64,000 nucleotides of DNA from Bryopsis sp. KO-2023 (lineage: Eukaryota > Chlorophyta > Ulvophyceae > Bryopsidales > Bryopsidaceae): positions 372,001 through 436,000 of the forward strand of contig BSYQ01000008.1 of NCBI GenBank assembly GCA_030272585.1, given 5' to 3'. Position numbers and translations under genes: made by a program. A model generated the notes under the pieces. It saw only the letters and a list, made by a program, of their open reading frames with translations. It was not told the origin of the DNA and did not search any database. Shown piece after piece: positions 22,733 through 35,500 of this stretch (position 1 is its first letter; each line of letters begins with the position of its first letter).

Positions 22733-25700
22733 ATGGGGTCTTCGCAGAACGCCATAACAATCGAACATGCCTTCGAAACCAGCATCGGGGAACTTGGCTG
22801 GGGACAACTTAAGGCGACGCTGTTGGTGAGGATGCCCAATCCCATCGTTTCCAACCCATTTTTGGACAAGTTGAGAAATGCACAATTTCCAAGAATTCTC
22901 AGCAGCTGGAGCTGAAAATTGGAACCTCGTTTTCAATTGATCAGACTACGGCCAGTTTACCTATCAATTAAAACCAAAACTGAAATATTACACAGAAGCC
23001 CAATCCTCTATTGCAAGCAAATAGCTGTCAGCAGTCTGCTTTCTCAAATCTGATGGGGCAAATCAGCATTCTGTAAAGAGCCTGAAAAACTGAATTTCTG
23101 CAGGGGGATTATCCATGGCTGACCACGGCGATGCAAGTCTTCTTGATGTCCCTGGCTGAATTCGACCCAGTGGCTGAAGGGATGTGGTCCTGTGTGGACC
23201 CCAATGATGGAGAATGCCTGGCCGTTCAGAATCTGAAAGATATCAGGGATCGTAAAAACCAATTCTGCGAGTTGGATGAGTCACAATGGCAATGGGATCG
23301 AAGGTAATGCTTGGGCAAAACAAAAAAAGAAAAAAAGAAAAGAAAAGTTAACTCTGGTGAACAAAAAAAACGGGGGGGGGGGGGGGGGGTTAGCTGTAGC
23401 AGGCAGGATATATTCAATATCTGCTATCTTTTCTTTGGGTGGGTTCTTTGGCTGAGTTTTTTTGGTATGTAGGGATTCCTCCATTGTGTCAGACTTTGGG
23501 CTGCAGTGCGAAGATGGGAAGGTTGAGGTAGTGAAATCGGCGTTCTTTGTTGGTTGGCTAGTCGGGGCAGGGTTTCTTGGATACGTTGCTGATCGACTTG
23601 GTAAGGAGGCATGCGAGAAAGTGATAAAAATAATGATGAAAATTAGTGTTAATGCAGCACCTCTACTGGCAGCGTCCAGGGGGTTATTTTTCACCATTCG
23701 ATTCACTCTGCTGTAAAGCCCACACAACTTCCAAACAGACATAATTTTGCTGGCAACACCTGCAACTGAATAAGATCCAGACATGCAATTTCTGTACTTT
23801 AATTTATTACTTTATTCCTTTATTCACTTTTTTTTTTGGCTGCATTGGACTTTTCAGGTCGGCGAGATGTGCTGTTTTGTGCCATGGCTATTTCTGCAAT
23901 AAGCACCCTCCTGGGAAGCCTGGCACCCTCTTATTGGTTTTACTTGGCTTCGAGAATTTTCTCAGGGATCGGCAACGGTGGTCAATCCGTGACATGTTTC
24001 GTTCTCGTCTCCGAAATCATTGGCCAAAGGTTCCGTGGAAAACACACATTCTGGTGTCAGTTCCATTTTGTGGGTAAGATGCCACACTTTTCAAATCTAT
24101 GAACAGGAAGGAAGGAGGGGGGGAGGGGGGCTGGGGAATTCTTTTCCATTTTCAGAAACAAGGGGTGACTGTATTGACAATTTCCCTGCATCGATGTATG
24201 TGTGAAAGAGTTTTTCTGACATGGATATTGTGTGTGTTTTCTAGCGGGAGAATGTTTGATTGTGGGTTTGGCAATGTTGATCAAACCTTGGCGATATCTC
24301 ACCCTTTCGGTGGAGTTGTTCATTCTTCCATTTTTCGCCGCCTGCTGGTGGATTCCCCGATCGCCTCGATGGCTGCTCATTCGAGGTAGGAGGGACGAAG
24401 CCATCGAAGTGCTGAAAAAAATCGCGAAAGACAACGGGACCAAAATGCCAGATGCTCCGATCATGGCGGTGGACCACAAACAAGATACGAACAAAGTTTT
24501 GAGGGATCTGTTGAAGCATGCTAAACTAAGGATGTGGTTCCTCATCTCCATGGCGACCTGGTGGGGCTGGGACGTGACATGCATGCATGCATAATCATAA
24601 GATTCCCTTTCAAATGATTTTTTGGTGATAAACGTGTGGGCGAAAACCTCCGTATTGTGGGAAAGTTATGTGTTCGTCTTGCTGACTGCAATGCTGAATT
24701 GGGGAAGTTTTGGTATTGGACAGGCTCATTGTGTGTGTCGGCTATTATGGGGTCACCCTCACAACGAACCGGATGAAGGGGTCAAGATACGCCAAGTTTT
24801 TGTGGATGTCCCTGGCTGAGTTGCCTGCCTACATTCTATTTCCCCTTGTGGTCGACGTACTTGGGAGGAAGCCTCTGTATGTGGGAGGTTTTGTGATAGG
24901 TAATGTTTCTGAGACGATTCCACGTCTCCCGCATGTTTCCCTTTTCAAGCAGAACTGAAACCAGCAAGTTGAGGGGGGGGAAGAGAATAATTTTTTCCCA
25001 ACTTTTCCTAGTAAATATTCTCATGAATTTTTTTGGTTAGGGAAACACTGCTGATAAGATGACATGGAGTTTCTTATGCGATAGATGGATGGATATCTAC
25101 ATATGTGTGGAACAGTTGTGTTGATTGAAAAACTGGTTTCAGGTGGTGTGAGTTGCTTGGCGGTGTTGCTGGTCCCTGGATGGCTTGAGATGCCCATGGC
25201 CGTTTTGGGGAAATTTGGGCTCTCCGGAGTATTTGCACTTGCATATGGGTACACCATGGAGATTTTCCCAACGGTGGGGCCTGCCAGATTAAAAACCTCT
25301 AAAAGAAAGAAAGAAAAAAATTATGTCCGAAATAATATGGAGATTGCAAAGTTTCTGGCGGAAATACCTTGTTTTCGGAATCTCAGTCTATCTCAGTCTA
25401 TTTGTGTGGTGAGTGGTTGGGAGGATATTCTCTTCATTTTCTAACTTTGTTTTTTTTTGCTATTTTTGGCGGGGGCAAACAGTCTGTGAGGAATGCAAGC
25501 GTGGGAGCTTCGGATGTGTCCAGTCGCATTGGTGGCATTCTGGCTCCACAAATTTCGCTTCTGGCCCAAACGTTTTCTTCGTCATTCCCTTTCATTTTTT
25601 TCGCTGTGGTGAACCTTTTTGCCGCCCTGATTTCGCTGGGACTCCCAGAAACCATGGGAAAACCTCTACCCGACAGCATCGAGGTGAGACTTCAAACCGA

Positions 25701-25971
25701 TTTGTAGGAACTGGGATTCAATCTCAGTGCCTGTCTGACCTAGGGATACGTATCCTCGGCAAGGAAATCCCTTCGATGGTTTAATTCCATGAGTATTTTT
25801 CGAAGGGCTGTTGAGTTTTATGACTAATTTGGGTGGTGGTGGTTGCAGGATGTCGACAAGGCCAATGCTGTCGATACGAATGCCAGGAAGGAGAAGAAAT
25901 CCTGGTTCAGAAAATCGCAGCCCTACGACAGAGTGCCTGACGAGGGTGTCACCGCTCCACTGAATGCGTAA
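22733..25971 (+). CDS. SLC22-type organic ion transporter (major facilitator superfamily)
   Basis: Nine exons (22733-22825, 23104-23303, 23473-23600, 23858-24073, 24245-24560, 24724-24899, 25143-25273, 25483-25683, 25849-25971) join in matching phases into 527 residues. The order fits the SLC22/OCT family: an N-terminal IGELGWGQ, a long extracellular loop with Cys residues ending SQWQWDRRDSSIVSDFGLQC, then GFLGYVADRLGRRDVL (the MFS loop 2-3 signature), the PRSPRWLL segment after TM6, YYGVTLTTNR, LPAYILFPLVVDVLGRKP, and PTSVRNASVGASDVSSRIGG near TM11. It is a plasma-membrane-type 12-TM transporter; the substrate (organic cation or anion) cannot be deduced. The soluble C-terminus is Lys/Asp rich. 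Intron 2 contains an 18-G run at 23372-23389. Confidence 0.9.
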
Positions 25972-26581
25972 TCACTGCATTCACTGTAAATATAATGATG
26001 TATGATAGGATCATAACCACAGGTTGATGTCGAAAAGTGACACTTTTTTTTTAACTCTTGGAAGATTTGTTTTTTGAATTCTATCGTAGATTTATCATTC
26101 TGAGGCCTCTTTTCGGATGAATCCGTTATGCAGTCATGCCAAGCTTCAAGCGTTGTCCTTTGGTGGCTTCAGTGTAAATTTTTTTTGACTCCGTAATGTT
26201 TGCACCAAATCTTGACGCTCTGATTGTGATGCATTACAACCCCGCAAATAATTTTCTACAAAAACATATGCACTCCAAAAGAAAACTAAAACAAGAGAGT
26301 AGGGATGAGGCCTGGTCGATCTAGAATTTGCACCATGCAAGTGTGTCGCTCCCATTACGCTTTCCTGCATTGGACAACAATCGGAGAGAGTCAGACTGTG
26401 ACTAATTTTGAACTCATCCATTTTTTGGCACTGTAAAAATGGTTTTGTGGTTTTCTGCAACATATCACTATGTTCATGTTGACCTCAGCAGGGAAAGAGA
26501 ATTAAAACATTTTTTTTTTTAAAAAAAATCTGACAAAACGTCTTTGGTGCTAATAGCACAACTCCAAGAATCGATCCACAC
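25972..26581. other. Convergent intergenic region
   Basis: This holds the 3' flanks of the transporter (+) and SmE (-). It is AT-rich with a poly-T/poly-A stretch near 26510-26530. No gene is seen. Confidence 0.5.
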
Positions 26582-27668
26582 TCACAAGGTTTGCATGAGC
26601 GTTATGCTGTCCCCCTTTAACAAGATTCGTCCTGAAAAACACATCAACGGTGACAAATTCAAAAACAATTTTCTCCTCTCCAGACAATGATGCTTTCTTT
26701 TTTCTCACAATACACACTAAAGATGTTTGAAAAAATACAAAAAAGAGGGGAAAATATCTGTATATGCATGTTGTGGTTCACAAAAAACTTGGAAGAAGAC
26801 AAAGCCGAAATCCTTTCACCAACTGATTACTCGTACAATGGTTGATTGAAAACATTCATGCATAAATGCTAGCTTCTTACCGAGTTGCTTTCTGGTTTTC
26901 TTTTTCATCGAAACCTCCTCTGCTTCGTCCAGCACCAAGTTCATATATTCATCAAAACCCTTCGATCCAAAAGCACAGCTATTTATATTTCTCAAAAAGA
27001 ACTTAACAAAAAGAAAGATTCATAAAGAAAAGACACCCATCTCCAAATCTTTCAGAAAAACTATGACCATTGAAAACGAACGCAGAGATTTCTCCAACCC
27101 ATGTTAAGAAATCGAATTAAAGAATAAAATAAAATTGTCAAGCCGTCGACACATCCAAAGTCAATTCAAGAATTTCCTTTCTAGCAGTGGCACATGCAGC
27201 ACATAGCAAAAACAAATAAAATAAAATAAAAAGAAAGCTGGGTTACAAATATGCATATACCATAGATAACCAAAATATCTTTAAAAACGACGGCAGAAAT
27301 TCTAATAGAAATTAAAAAAAAGAATGAAAAAAACAGGGTCTCAGTTTCTTAAGATAAATTAACTTCTTGTCTAATTGTCCAAAGCAATTGAACTGTTGTT
27401 CGGGTGTGTTTCACTCACGATGATTTTTCCCTCTATCCGGGTGTCGGGTTGCTCAAACAGCCAAATGGATATCCTCTGTCGACTTTGTAGAAACCGAAAG
27501 ATCAAGTTCTGGACAAGAAATTCGACAACGTCAAAAACCCAAATCAAAACTGGCGCTCGACAAGGAAGCGAGAAGATTTACAACTGAGCAAAAGACCCTT
27601 AAAAAGCTGCCTGCTGAAGATCGCCTTACGATCGGTTGTGTCATAATCCGCTGGACTCGGCCCGACAT
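26582..27668 (-). CDS. SNRPE: Small nuclear ribonucleoprotein SmE
   Basis: Four short exons (27668-27630, 27508-27419, 26959-26881, 26631-26582) join with exact phases into 85 residues. No single exon is long enough to stand out as a frame. The product starts [13 protein letters not shown], continues [20 protein letters not shown] and [22 protein letters not shown] (Sm1 motif), and ends with the Sm2 motif [14 protein letters not shown]. This is the Sm fold of the E subunit of the heptameric ring that binds U1, U2, U4 and U5 snRNAs in the spliceosome. The usual length is about 90. It is divergent from the next gene, with 243 bp between start codons, so a shared promoter is likely. Confidence 0.95.
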
Positions 27669-27911
27669 GGTTGCAGATGACTTGGTTAAAGAAAAGCTCC
27701 TCGAATAAAAACACTTTTGTTTTCAAGAATGGAGAAAAAACCACGAGTCGTCAAGGGGTGCAGCCGAAACTCCTGGACCAGCGTCGAATAAATAGGTGGG
27801 TGAGTGTTTCTGGCTTCGATCACGTGACTCCCGCATGTCTGTCCCGTGCTGAATGGTGTGAATGATATTCACGCTTTTCCTGTTCGCTCCAGAAACCTTT
27901 TCGTCTTTCGA
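27669..27911. promoter_or_regulatory. Divergent promoter region, SmE / organelle-targeted protein
   Basis: 243 bp separate the start codons of two genes on opposite strands. It must supply both promoters. I see no certain TATA box, as is common for housekeeping genes. Confidence 0.5.
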
Positions 27912-30421
27912 ATGTGGTTTTCCGCTGCACACTCGACTTCACGCTGTCGCGTTTCCTTTGAGTCCAGGAAATTATTTCGCGTTTGTGGCGGCGTCCCGTT
28001 TTCGCGCCAGAATGAAACAGGGAAAGAGATTCGTCACGGTTCGCTGTGGCGGCCTCGACGGAGAAAGAGCTGTTGTTTGTGCAAAAGTGTGACCGAACAA
28101 GATAACGAAGCAATGGAGAAACGTAAGTGTGACCTATTGCGTTTAATCCTTGGCCAGATGGACGAGCTGAAAGCTATTAATATTCTGCTCGTAATTTTTT
28201 TTCATGTCGTTCTCTAATCCAATCCTGATGGCACAAAATTCAGGTCGTATTAGAAAACATTTTTCAACTCTTGTTACTTTTATTTGAGAAATAAAAAAAA
28301 ATTGAAAAAAATGAAATGGGTGGTTGCATGAGGGTTCGATCGCTCTTTCTGGCAGAACTAATTTCCGATCGAATCAATGAAGCCAGTGACCTTTTGAACG
28401 ACATGGTGAGGGAAATTTGTCGAGAAATGATTTTGTCTGGAGCCCTGACCCAGGATTCGGACGAATCCTCGTACGAAGCCAAAGTGATCGAAAACGTGGT
28501 GGCAAAACACCTGAATAATCTGGATCAAAATTTCCTGGCTGTGGTGGATGCCTTCGAGCAGCAAGCGAAGGAAAAGGACGTGGAAATGGGGAAAGTGATT
28601 GGCAAGGTAAGAGAGGGCTCAGTATACATACCCCAGTGGATGATCACCATCCAAACGCACAAAAAAAAGAAAGGGAAGGAATGGCATAGTTTGATTTGAT
28701 ATCAGCAGATTAGTCATGTTTTCCTGGAGCGCGAAGAATGTACTGATTAGGGAAAGACCTCAAGGGAAATTTCGAATACTGTTTCCAACCCAAGGATTCG
28801 AAACATCTACAACTTCTAAATTTGTCAGCTTTACGGGCCGTTTTTTTTTTTTTAAATATATACATATATATATGTATGTATAGATATATTTTTTTTTATT
28901 TCTTTTTTCGAAACGGTGGATCGATCGGTTCATCGGTCAAAACCTATCTGGGTTAATATTTTGGCATGTTCAGATTCGAGTGGAGGTTTTGAAGCAAGTG
29001 ACCCAGAGGCTTCCCTCCGAGGTCCAGTTGCTGGAGGAATTGATGGAAGTGAAGGAGAAAACCGACAGGGTGGGCTCCATCCGAGAAAGAGCTTTCCGGA
29101 TGGAAAACAGCAATCCCAAAAAAGTGGGCATCACCAAGTTGATTGGTGCAGCTCATCAGTACATTGTGGAGTTGGAGGAATCGACGGAAATTGTTGACAG
29201 AAAGTTGTTGGCGAAATTATGTACCATCAGAGAAGAAGCCCGGCTGGTTCAACTGTAGGTAACGGAATTCTGGAATTGTGGAATTCTGTGCATTCTGCAT
29301 GTTGGTGTTATTTTTTTTCTTTTCTTTTTTCTGTTCTTTCTGTTCTGCAAAAATTTGCATGTTGGAGGTTGCCTTGGCCAGTTGAGAATTACGATCTTTT
29401 GTTTTCTTGAATAACACTTTTTTAAATAACTTTTTGTTAGGGAGAATTGAAACCTCTTGACGCAAGCACTGGAAGGGGCATAGCTCATCTCCAGTATGCA
29501 TCGATTATATGCAGAAATGTTTTTTATTGGATTTTTTATGGTCCATTATTTTGCTTAGTAAATTGCACAGGGCAATCAATGCTGGACCAGCGGCTTTTTT
29601 TCCCTGAAGTTTTCTGTTGCTTTTTTCTTCGATCAAAGGGATGAGCATTTCAACCGACCATTGGAAGTGGAAGAAACGATTGAGTTGGTTGGTGAAAATG
29701 TATCGAGTCGAGCAATGGCTGTTGTCCAGCAATTGATGGCTGTGGGAATCTCTGAGAAGAGGTATGCTTTCATAAGACAATCCCCCCTTTTTTTCTTGCT
29801 TGTAAGGAAAACTTGTCTTTTTTCGATTTTCTTCAAGTGTTTTTCTCTTTTTGGACGTCAGGACTGCTTTGATTCAAAAGGCGTTCTCTGAAGATTGGCT
29901 GGGGAAAGCTGAGGATACCGATAAAAAGGCTGAGTCACCCGATAAAAGAACCACCACCGATATTGTCAGACCTGGGAGCTTCATGGCTTGCCTAGTCACG
30001 ACACAATCGCGAATGGATGTGTAAGGAAGACAGAACTTGTGTTTTGTGTGTTGTATTTGCTTTTCCAATCTGTGTCCGAATTTTTCCCAGTGAAGGCGTT
30101 TTCACACAACATGCGAACATGTTGATTTCTTTTCCAAATTTCTCGTGTTAAATTTATTTTCCTACCAGGATGGAGGAGGTCCCTGATGCTGTCAGAACCC
30201 GGATTGAAGAGATCAGGCAAGAAGCTATGTACGCATTGCGTGTTATGGCATGGGGTGACTTTTCGAAGGAGGAGATAGAAGCCCAAGATGCAATTCACGC
30301 AGAAATGAACGGACAGCAATTCGATACGATGCTGGGTACCAACGAAAGAAAAGAAAGCCCCTTTGTCCAAGTTTCGGAAACCGACGCAGAGGTGCTCGGG
30401 CTGTTCGAAAAGGATGGCTGA
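27912..30421 (+). CDS. Conserved-looking helical protein with organelle transit-like leader, function unknown
   Basis: Six exons (27912-28122, 28356-28606, 28974-29254, 29639-29761, 29862-30020, 30169-30421) give 425 residues with matching phases. The first 45 residues (MWFSAAHSTSRCRVSF and on) are rich in Ser and Arg and poor in acids, like a plastid or mitochondrial transit peptide. The rest is strongly helical: a region beginning LISDRINEASDLLNDM, a segment with QVTQRLPSEVQLLEELMEVK, then TIELVGENVSSRAMAVVQQL, and a C-terminal helix with VRTRIEEIRQEAMYALRVM. I do not recognise the family. A shorter start is possible at the ATG at 28113, just before the end of exon 1. Targeting is inferred only from composition. 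Confidence 0.75.
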
Positions 30422-30764
30422 GGACGCAGATTCGGGTGAAAAGTTCTGATATTTATTTGGTGCCTGGGTGAATGGATCGGTCAAGGGTGTGGATTCTTTT
30501 AAATGGCAGGAGAGTTCCTAAATGAATGGTGCTGTGAAATTAACGCTGTAGAACCAGCAGCATGAAAAAAAAACGGCTTAGATGTGGCTTAGATGTGGCA
30601 AGAAAATGGGGTTGAGTTTTTGCAGGGATTTTTTCTCAGTGGGCCGTGTGGTGATTTGTCCTTTTCGGTGGCAGTCGCCCTCAAAATCATGTAATCTGTT
30701 GGGTTTTTTTATATGTGTGGCTGTAACTATCATCTGTTGAATTCACCTTTTTACAGTAAAAAGT

Positions 30765-31442
30765 ATGGCCATGTTCCAACCAAAGTCCCTTCAAATACCA
30801 CAAGCCAGAGTGTACAACCTGCACAACAACTACCCAACTGAATCAGTCCTTTCCACATGTAGAAAAGGTTAGAGGAGGAAGAAGTGAATGGTGAACCACG
30901 TGGGCTTTTGTGAGGGTCCACAGGCGGTACAGGCAAATGTGGTGTATTGGTTCAGTACAGTGGTTTTCTGGAGGACAGGCAGTACTTAGAAAGGGGAAGG
31001 ATAAAATGTTGTGGAAGGAACGATACGATTAGTTCTTGTAAGTCCCTTCAGGGCAAAGCCCAAGTGTGTCTCTTGTGTGTCCCACCCAACTGGATCGAGT
31101 CCAGTAAGCTTATTGTTACACCACACATCCCAATGTACTTCACTGTTGGGTTGAAGTACATTGGATCGTGTGAAATTTGGTGCGAAATGCAATGTAGGTT
31201 CGACCTTGAAATGCTCTTTATATCGCTTGTTTTGACTGACCATTTGTACAGGTTCCAACTCCAGCATCGCCAGAGGGACACTGTCTCAGATATTTTGTTT
31301 TATCGAGTCCCTGCACCACAAGGCCAACCTGATCCAGGTCCTGAATTCCTTGAAGGTATTTCGAAGCATGAAGGTGGAGCATCTCGTCAGGTGCCAGCTA
31401 GAAATGGGGGCTCAAAAGAGTCGTCCGATTGACGTCTTTTGA
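30765..31442 (+). CDS. Putative small three-exon gene, function unknown
   Basis: Candidate exons 30765-30867, 30924-31037 and 31252-31442 join in phase 1 at both introns and give 135 residues. Donors are GTTAGA and GTAAGT, and both acceptors end CAG. The last exon is the most convincing. It encodes a helical C-terminus (SQIFCFIESLHHKANLIQVL and on) ending at TGA 31440. Exon 2 could also begin at 30933. An acceptor-like TTTTACAG just before exon 1 leaves room for further 5' exons. No family is recognised. Confidence 0.45.
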
Positions 31443-31666
31443 GCACCCCGTTTCTGTCATCCGTGACATTCGAAACTGACCGTTATAACGCCTCACGCTC
31501 TACCTTACTTCCCACAGTTTCACCTTATTGTGCCCAAAGGACAGAGAGAGCTGGGCTGACCGTTGGTTTTCAGAAAATTCGACCAAAGGAAAGAAAACAG
31601 TGCACTCAGGCTTGCAGCACAAGCCCAAGACCGCTGTGTCGCTCTTTGGGTGTTCAATTCGCTGCC

Positions 31667-31975
31667 ATGGGGAGCACCGCATGCATCGACGAGGCGTTCA
31701 AACGCATTCAATCGCACAAGGGGATCCTTGGAATCATGATTATCAACGGCGATGGCGTCCCAATCCGAACAACCCTAGACGGAAACCTCACCACGCAGTA
31801 CTCCGCCCTGATATCGAACTTCACCGCCAAGGCCAGGAGCGCGATTCGAGAATTGAACGGGGACGATGAATTAGAATTCTTGAGGATTCGGTCTAAAAAG
31901 CACGAAGTGTTGGTGGCCCCCGATTACAAGGGGATGCATGACTACCATTTGATCATTGTGCAAAATCCTACGTAA
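31667..31975 (+). CDS. DYNLRB: Dynein light chain roadblock/LC7
   Basis: A single exon of 102 residues plus stop, against about 96 in the usual family. The start MGSTACIDEAFKRIQSHKG, the core GIMIINGDGVPIRTTLD, and the C-terminal VLVAPDYKGMHDYHLIIVQNP are diagnostic of the roadblock/LC7 fold. It forms dimers on the dynein intermediate chain in cytoplasmic and axonemal dyneins. It is intronless, unlike most of its neighbours. The frame is open about 230 nt further upstream, but similarity begins at this ATG. Confidence 0.96.
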   Translation: MGSTACIDEAFKRIQSHKGILGIMIINGDGVPIRTTLDGNLTTQYSALISNFTAKARSAIRELNGDDELEFLRIRSKKHEVLVAPDYKGMHDYHLIIVQNPT

Positions 31976-32519
31976 CAGAAATCGTGATGTTGGGGCATTA
32001 TTTTGGAGGGAGGGGGTTACATGTACGTTTAATTAATAAGGAAGATCTGGGGCATGTTTCTTTGGAATGGGTGTTTGTTTCAACTGATCAAAAGCCTCAA
32101 TCGGCTACTTCTCAGACAGACAAACAGACAGACGGACACTTGTTGAGGATTTTCTCAATACACTACAAAATCAGCCATACAAACAAGTGTTAGCTCATGC
32201 TTCCAAAAATAACAAGATTTTGTGTTTTCCCCCAAAAAAACAATACCAAAGGAGTGCAACTCCCACACTTCTTAACAGTTCTCCCAATCCTTTCACTCTT
32301 CAGTGCAAAAAAAAGTGTGACCACATGCCTAGAAACTACGACTAATCCAGTAATTTCCACTGGGATAGAATTAAAAAAACCCAATAAACGACGACCGTAA
32401 CTTGCCCAATCCAATTCCTCTGTGTCATTGGAAACTTGGGGAGTGGAGCATTACCTCTGCTTAAATCCATTTTAGCTAATCCATAATGTTCTTTTTTTGT
32501 TTCTTTTTTTTAGCAGTGT
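31976..32519. other. Convergent intergenic region
   Basis: 3' flanks of the roadblock gene (+) and the next gene (-). It includes a short CAGACAGA/CAGACGGA repeat near 32117-32136. No gene is seen. Confidence 0.5.
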
Positions 32520-35500
32520 TTATGTGGGTGGGTACGCCAATCGCTTTCTGTATTCTGAAGATCCCGATCGGCGGAACTCGTTTCGCCTTTCTCCACCAAA
32601 TTTGTTGCCCATGATATAATCCACCAATTCATCCTCATAGCACTGAGGGAAGTTGACCTTCAGTTTTTGCTTGAACGATTCCACTGCCTGTTGCAATCGA
32701 GGTATTATGCATTACGGACAGAAGAAAGCAAATGCATCTTCTAATACTACGTTTGCACAAGGTTCAGTTTCGATTTGCTATGTTTCTGCATTGGAATTTG
32801 CCCAATTCCAAATACATATATACATTTACGTTAACTATATATTTTACAACTCAGAGGCAAATGCTGTTCAGCATTGCCTCAACCCCCTCCCACCCAGTAG
32901 CAGTCCGACCACCCATCGATTAAACAACCGACATGTGTGAATTTGTTCGACTTCATAAGGGATTTAGTCAATGATGGTTAATATCTCCTCTCAAAAACGA
33001 CGAAAAAAAAAAAAAAAAAAAACTTACCTCGCCATGCATTTCTTTGAATCTGATGTAGGTGGGCAAAATCCCATCCTTGATATACGACCGACTCCATTCT
33101 TTCACTTGCTCCAACATGATCCTGTGAAACTCCTTTTTATCATTGGGAGTTCCCCCGGCAGCTTGCCTTTCTCTGTGTCCACTCTGGGATCTCGACCTCT
33201 TTCTCTTTCTCATACCTGCATGACAGTCACAAGCAGTTGAATCTAAAAATAGCATCCTGATATGACACTCTGTACACTGCAACCTGTCAACGCTCTCAGA
33301 AAATTTTCCAAAAATTGATTCCTCTTTTATGAAGAGGCTGCCAGATTTAAAGCAACATAAAAGGTGCCTAATCCAGGTTTGGGATATCATTACCAAGTAC
33401 GGAAAATCGAGAATTTAGTAAACACTATGGAAAAAGACGACACGAAAAAAAGCTTCGGCATGGGTGGACCTGTTTTGACAAGGTTAGTAAAACAACAGAG
33501 CTTGCCAGAGAATATAACGTGGGGACATGGCAATAGGATGTATCGTTTTTGTTTTTGTTTCAACTCTCTTGCCTGTGATGCCACTGTCGAAACCAGAATC
33601 CAACGAATCCATTTCGTTGTAGTCAGTTTCTTGACCCAAGGTTCGAAGGCTCCTGACGCTCCCCACGGACTTCACACTTCTGGAACTGCGGGGAGCCTTA
33701 GCAACTCCTACTGTCTGCATGACAGACCCACAGGAAAAAAAACAAACCCTTGTTTTCCAAACAAGAAAGAACGAAAAACGATGCACCCTAAAAATCCAAC
33801 CAATATTGTGCACAAAAAGTCCTGATGCCTCCAAATTGTCCCAACTTTTTTGGGGGGGGGTGTTTTTTTTGGACCCCTTTGGATTGAATGTATACCTGAG
33901 TGCTTGTTGGTGGGGTGGTGGCCAGTCCAAGATTTGCCAGTCTGTTTTGCCAGGAGGGTTTGGCACCAGCAGGTCCATCGAAGGTATCCTTCCGCTGCCC
34001 ATATGGAGAATTCGGCTTGGCTGGTGCACTTGCCTGGACATCCAACCACTTTGAAATAAGCCCTCACATGCCAGTACTCAATTCAAAACAATACTAGAAA
34101 CTTGAAGCTCACACTTTAGGCAGCGACCACACATCACTGGTTTTGCACAATGGACAGGTCCAACTGAATTCCACCCTGAATAAATAAATAAATAAATGTG
34201 TAAAACATGGAAATCTCTGGAGCCACACTCACAGCTGCAAATCTCATCCGGCGATGGTCCCGATGGGGTATTCTTTTCTGGTTGGGTTTGGAGCCGGGGG
34301 TGGTGTTCCTCACCCTCATGGGGTGTATATCCATTTCCATAACACGTGCTCTCAATCGGTCCCGGAGACTGACACCCCCTCCACCTAAAAACCAAAGGAA
34401 AACAAGTTTCTTTTTCTTTTGCGTTTTTTAGCTGTCTCGCATGCAGGTGGCTGCAGTGCCGAAGCTGGAGGGGATTCAACATGCAATTTTGGACGCAAAA
34501 CCCCTCACCTTCCAAAAAAGGGAGAGAGGTTTGGAAGAAAAAATCATCATAAATAAATCAATTGTACCCTTGATTCAGTAAATGGAACAGATCGATGTAA
34601 TTCCAAGGGCAAAAATTCTCAGGATTGAATGCGAATGAGATTTCAGCAAACTTACCAAATGGATCAATTTCGTCATCGTCGTTCCCTCCATTGTCAAACG
34701 TCTGCAAAAAAAAAAAAATCAAACCAAGTGGTAAGCGATGATAAACAGTCAACTGTCGATACACTATCTTATTGATTCTTGCAATATGATGTATTTTTTT
34801 GTGGGTCGACAGTTATGTGGAGCACCTTTTCCTCTAAAGAAGGGCAAAACCAAGTCTTCAGGATATTTCCCCACCTGTGTCTGCTTGGGTGGGTGCTTTT
34901 CCAGTGTTTTCAGCCTTGGAATGCAGTTGTGGTCTCTTTTGTCCACAGGCGGTTGAACCACAGCCTTTGCATGAAAACAAAATAAATAGTAATTGGAAAA
35001 ACACAAATACTTTTATCAATGAAAAATATGTCATATGGATTTTTTTTTCGGCTTCCCCGATCATTCCCATCATGATCCCAAAGAAAAGAAAAAAAAAAAA
35101 AAACACTTGGAAAAAAATGAATAAACAGATCGCAACGGTGAGCAAGCAATTTATCTGTATCGGCAACCCCCCCCCCAAAAAAAAAATAATAATACTGCGA
35201 ATTTATTATTAAAAAAAAACACCCACCAAAATAGTGTGAAAGGAAGAACCACCCACCAAAAACAAAATTGAAAGGAAGGCAAAATAATCCCACTACATAC
35301 ATAAACAGCACCCCACATGGACTGTAGAGTCACCAAAGTTTTGCCCGTACCTTCTTCTGATGGGCTGGAGGAAAGGATCTGGGTGCCGAAGTCGTCGGCT
35401 CCTGATCATGAGAATTGCCTGCTTTCAAGCCACCGCTCCTTTCAGCCGGTTTTGATTTTTTGGACCTTGCCGCAGATAGAGGTGAGGGTGGAGTCAACCG

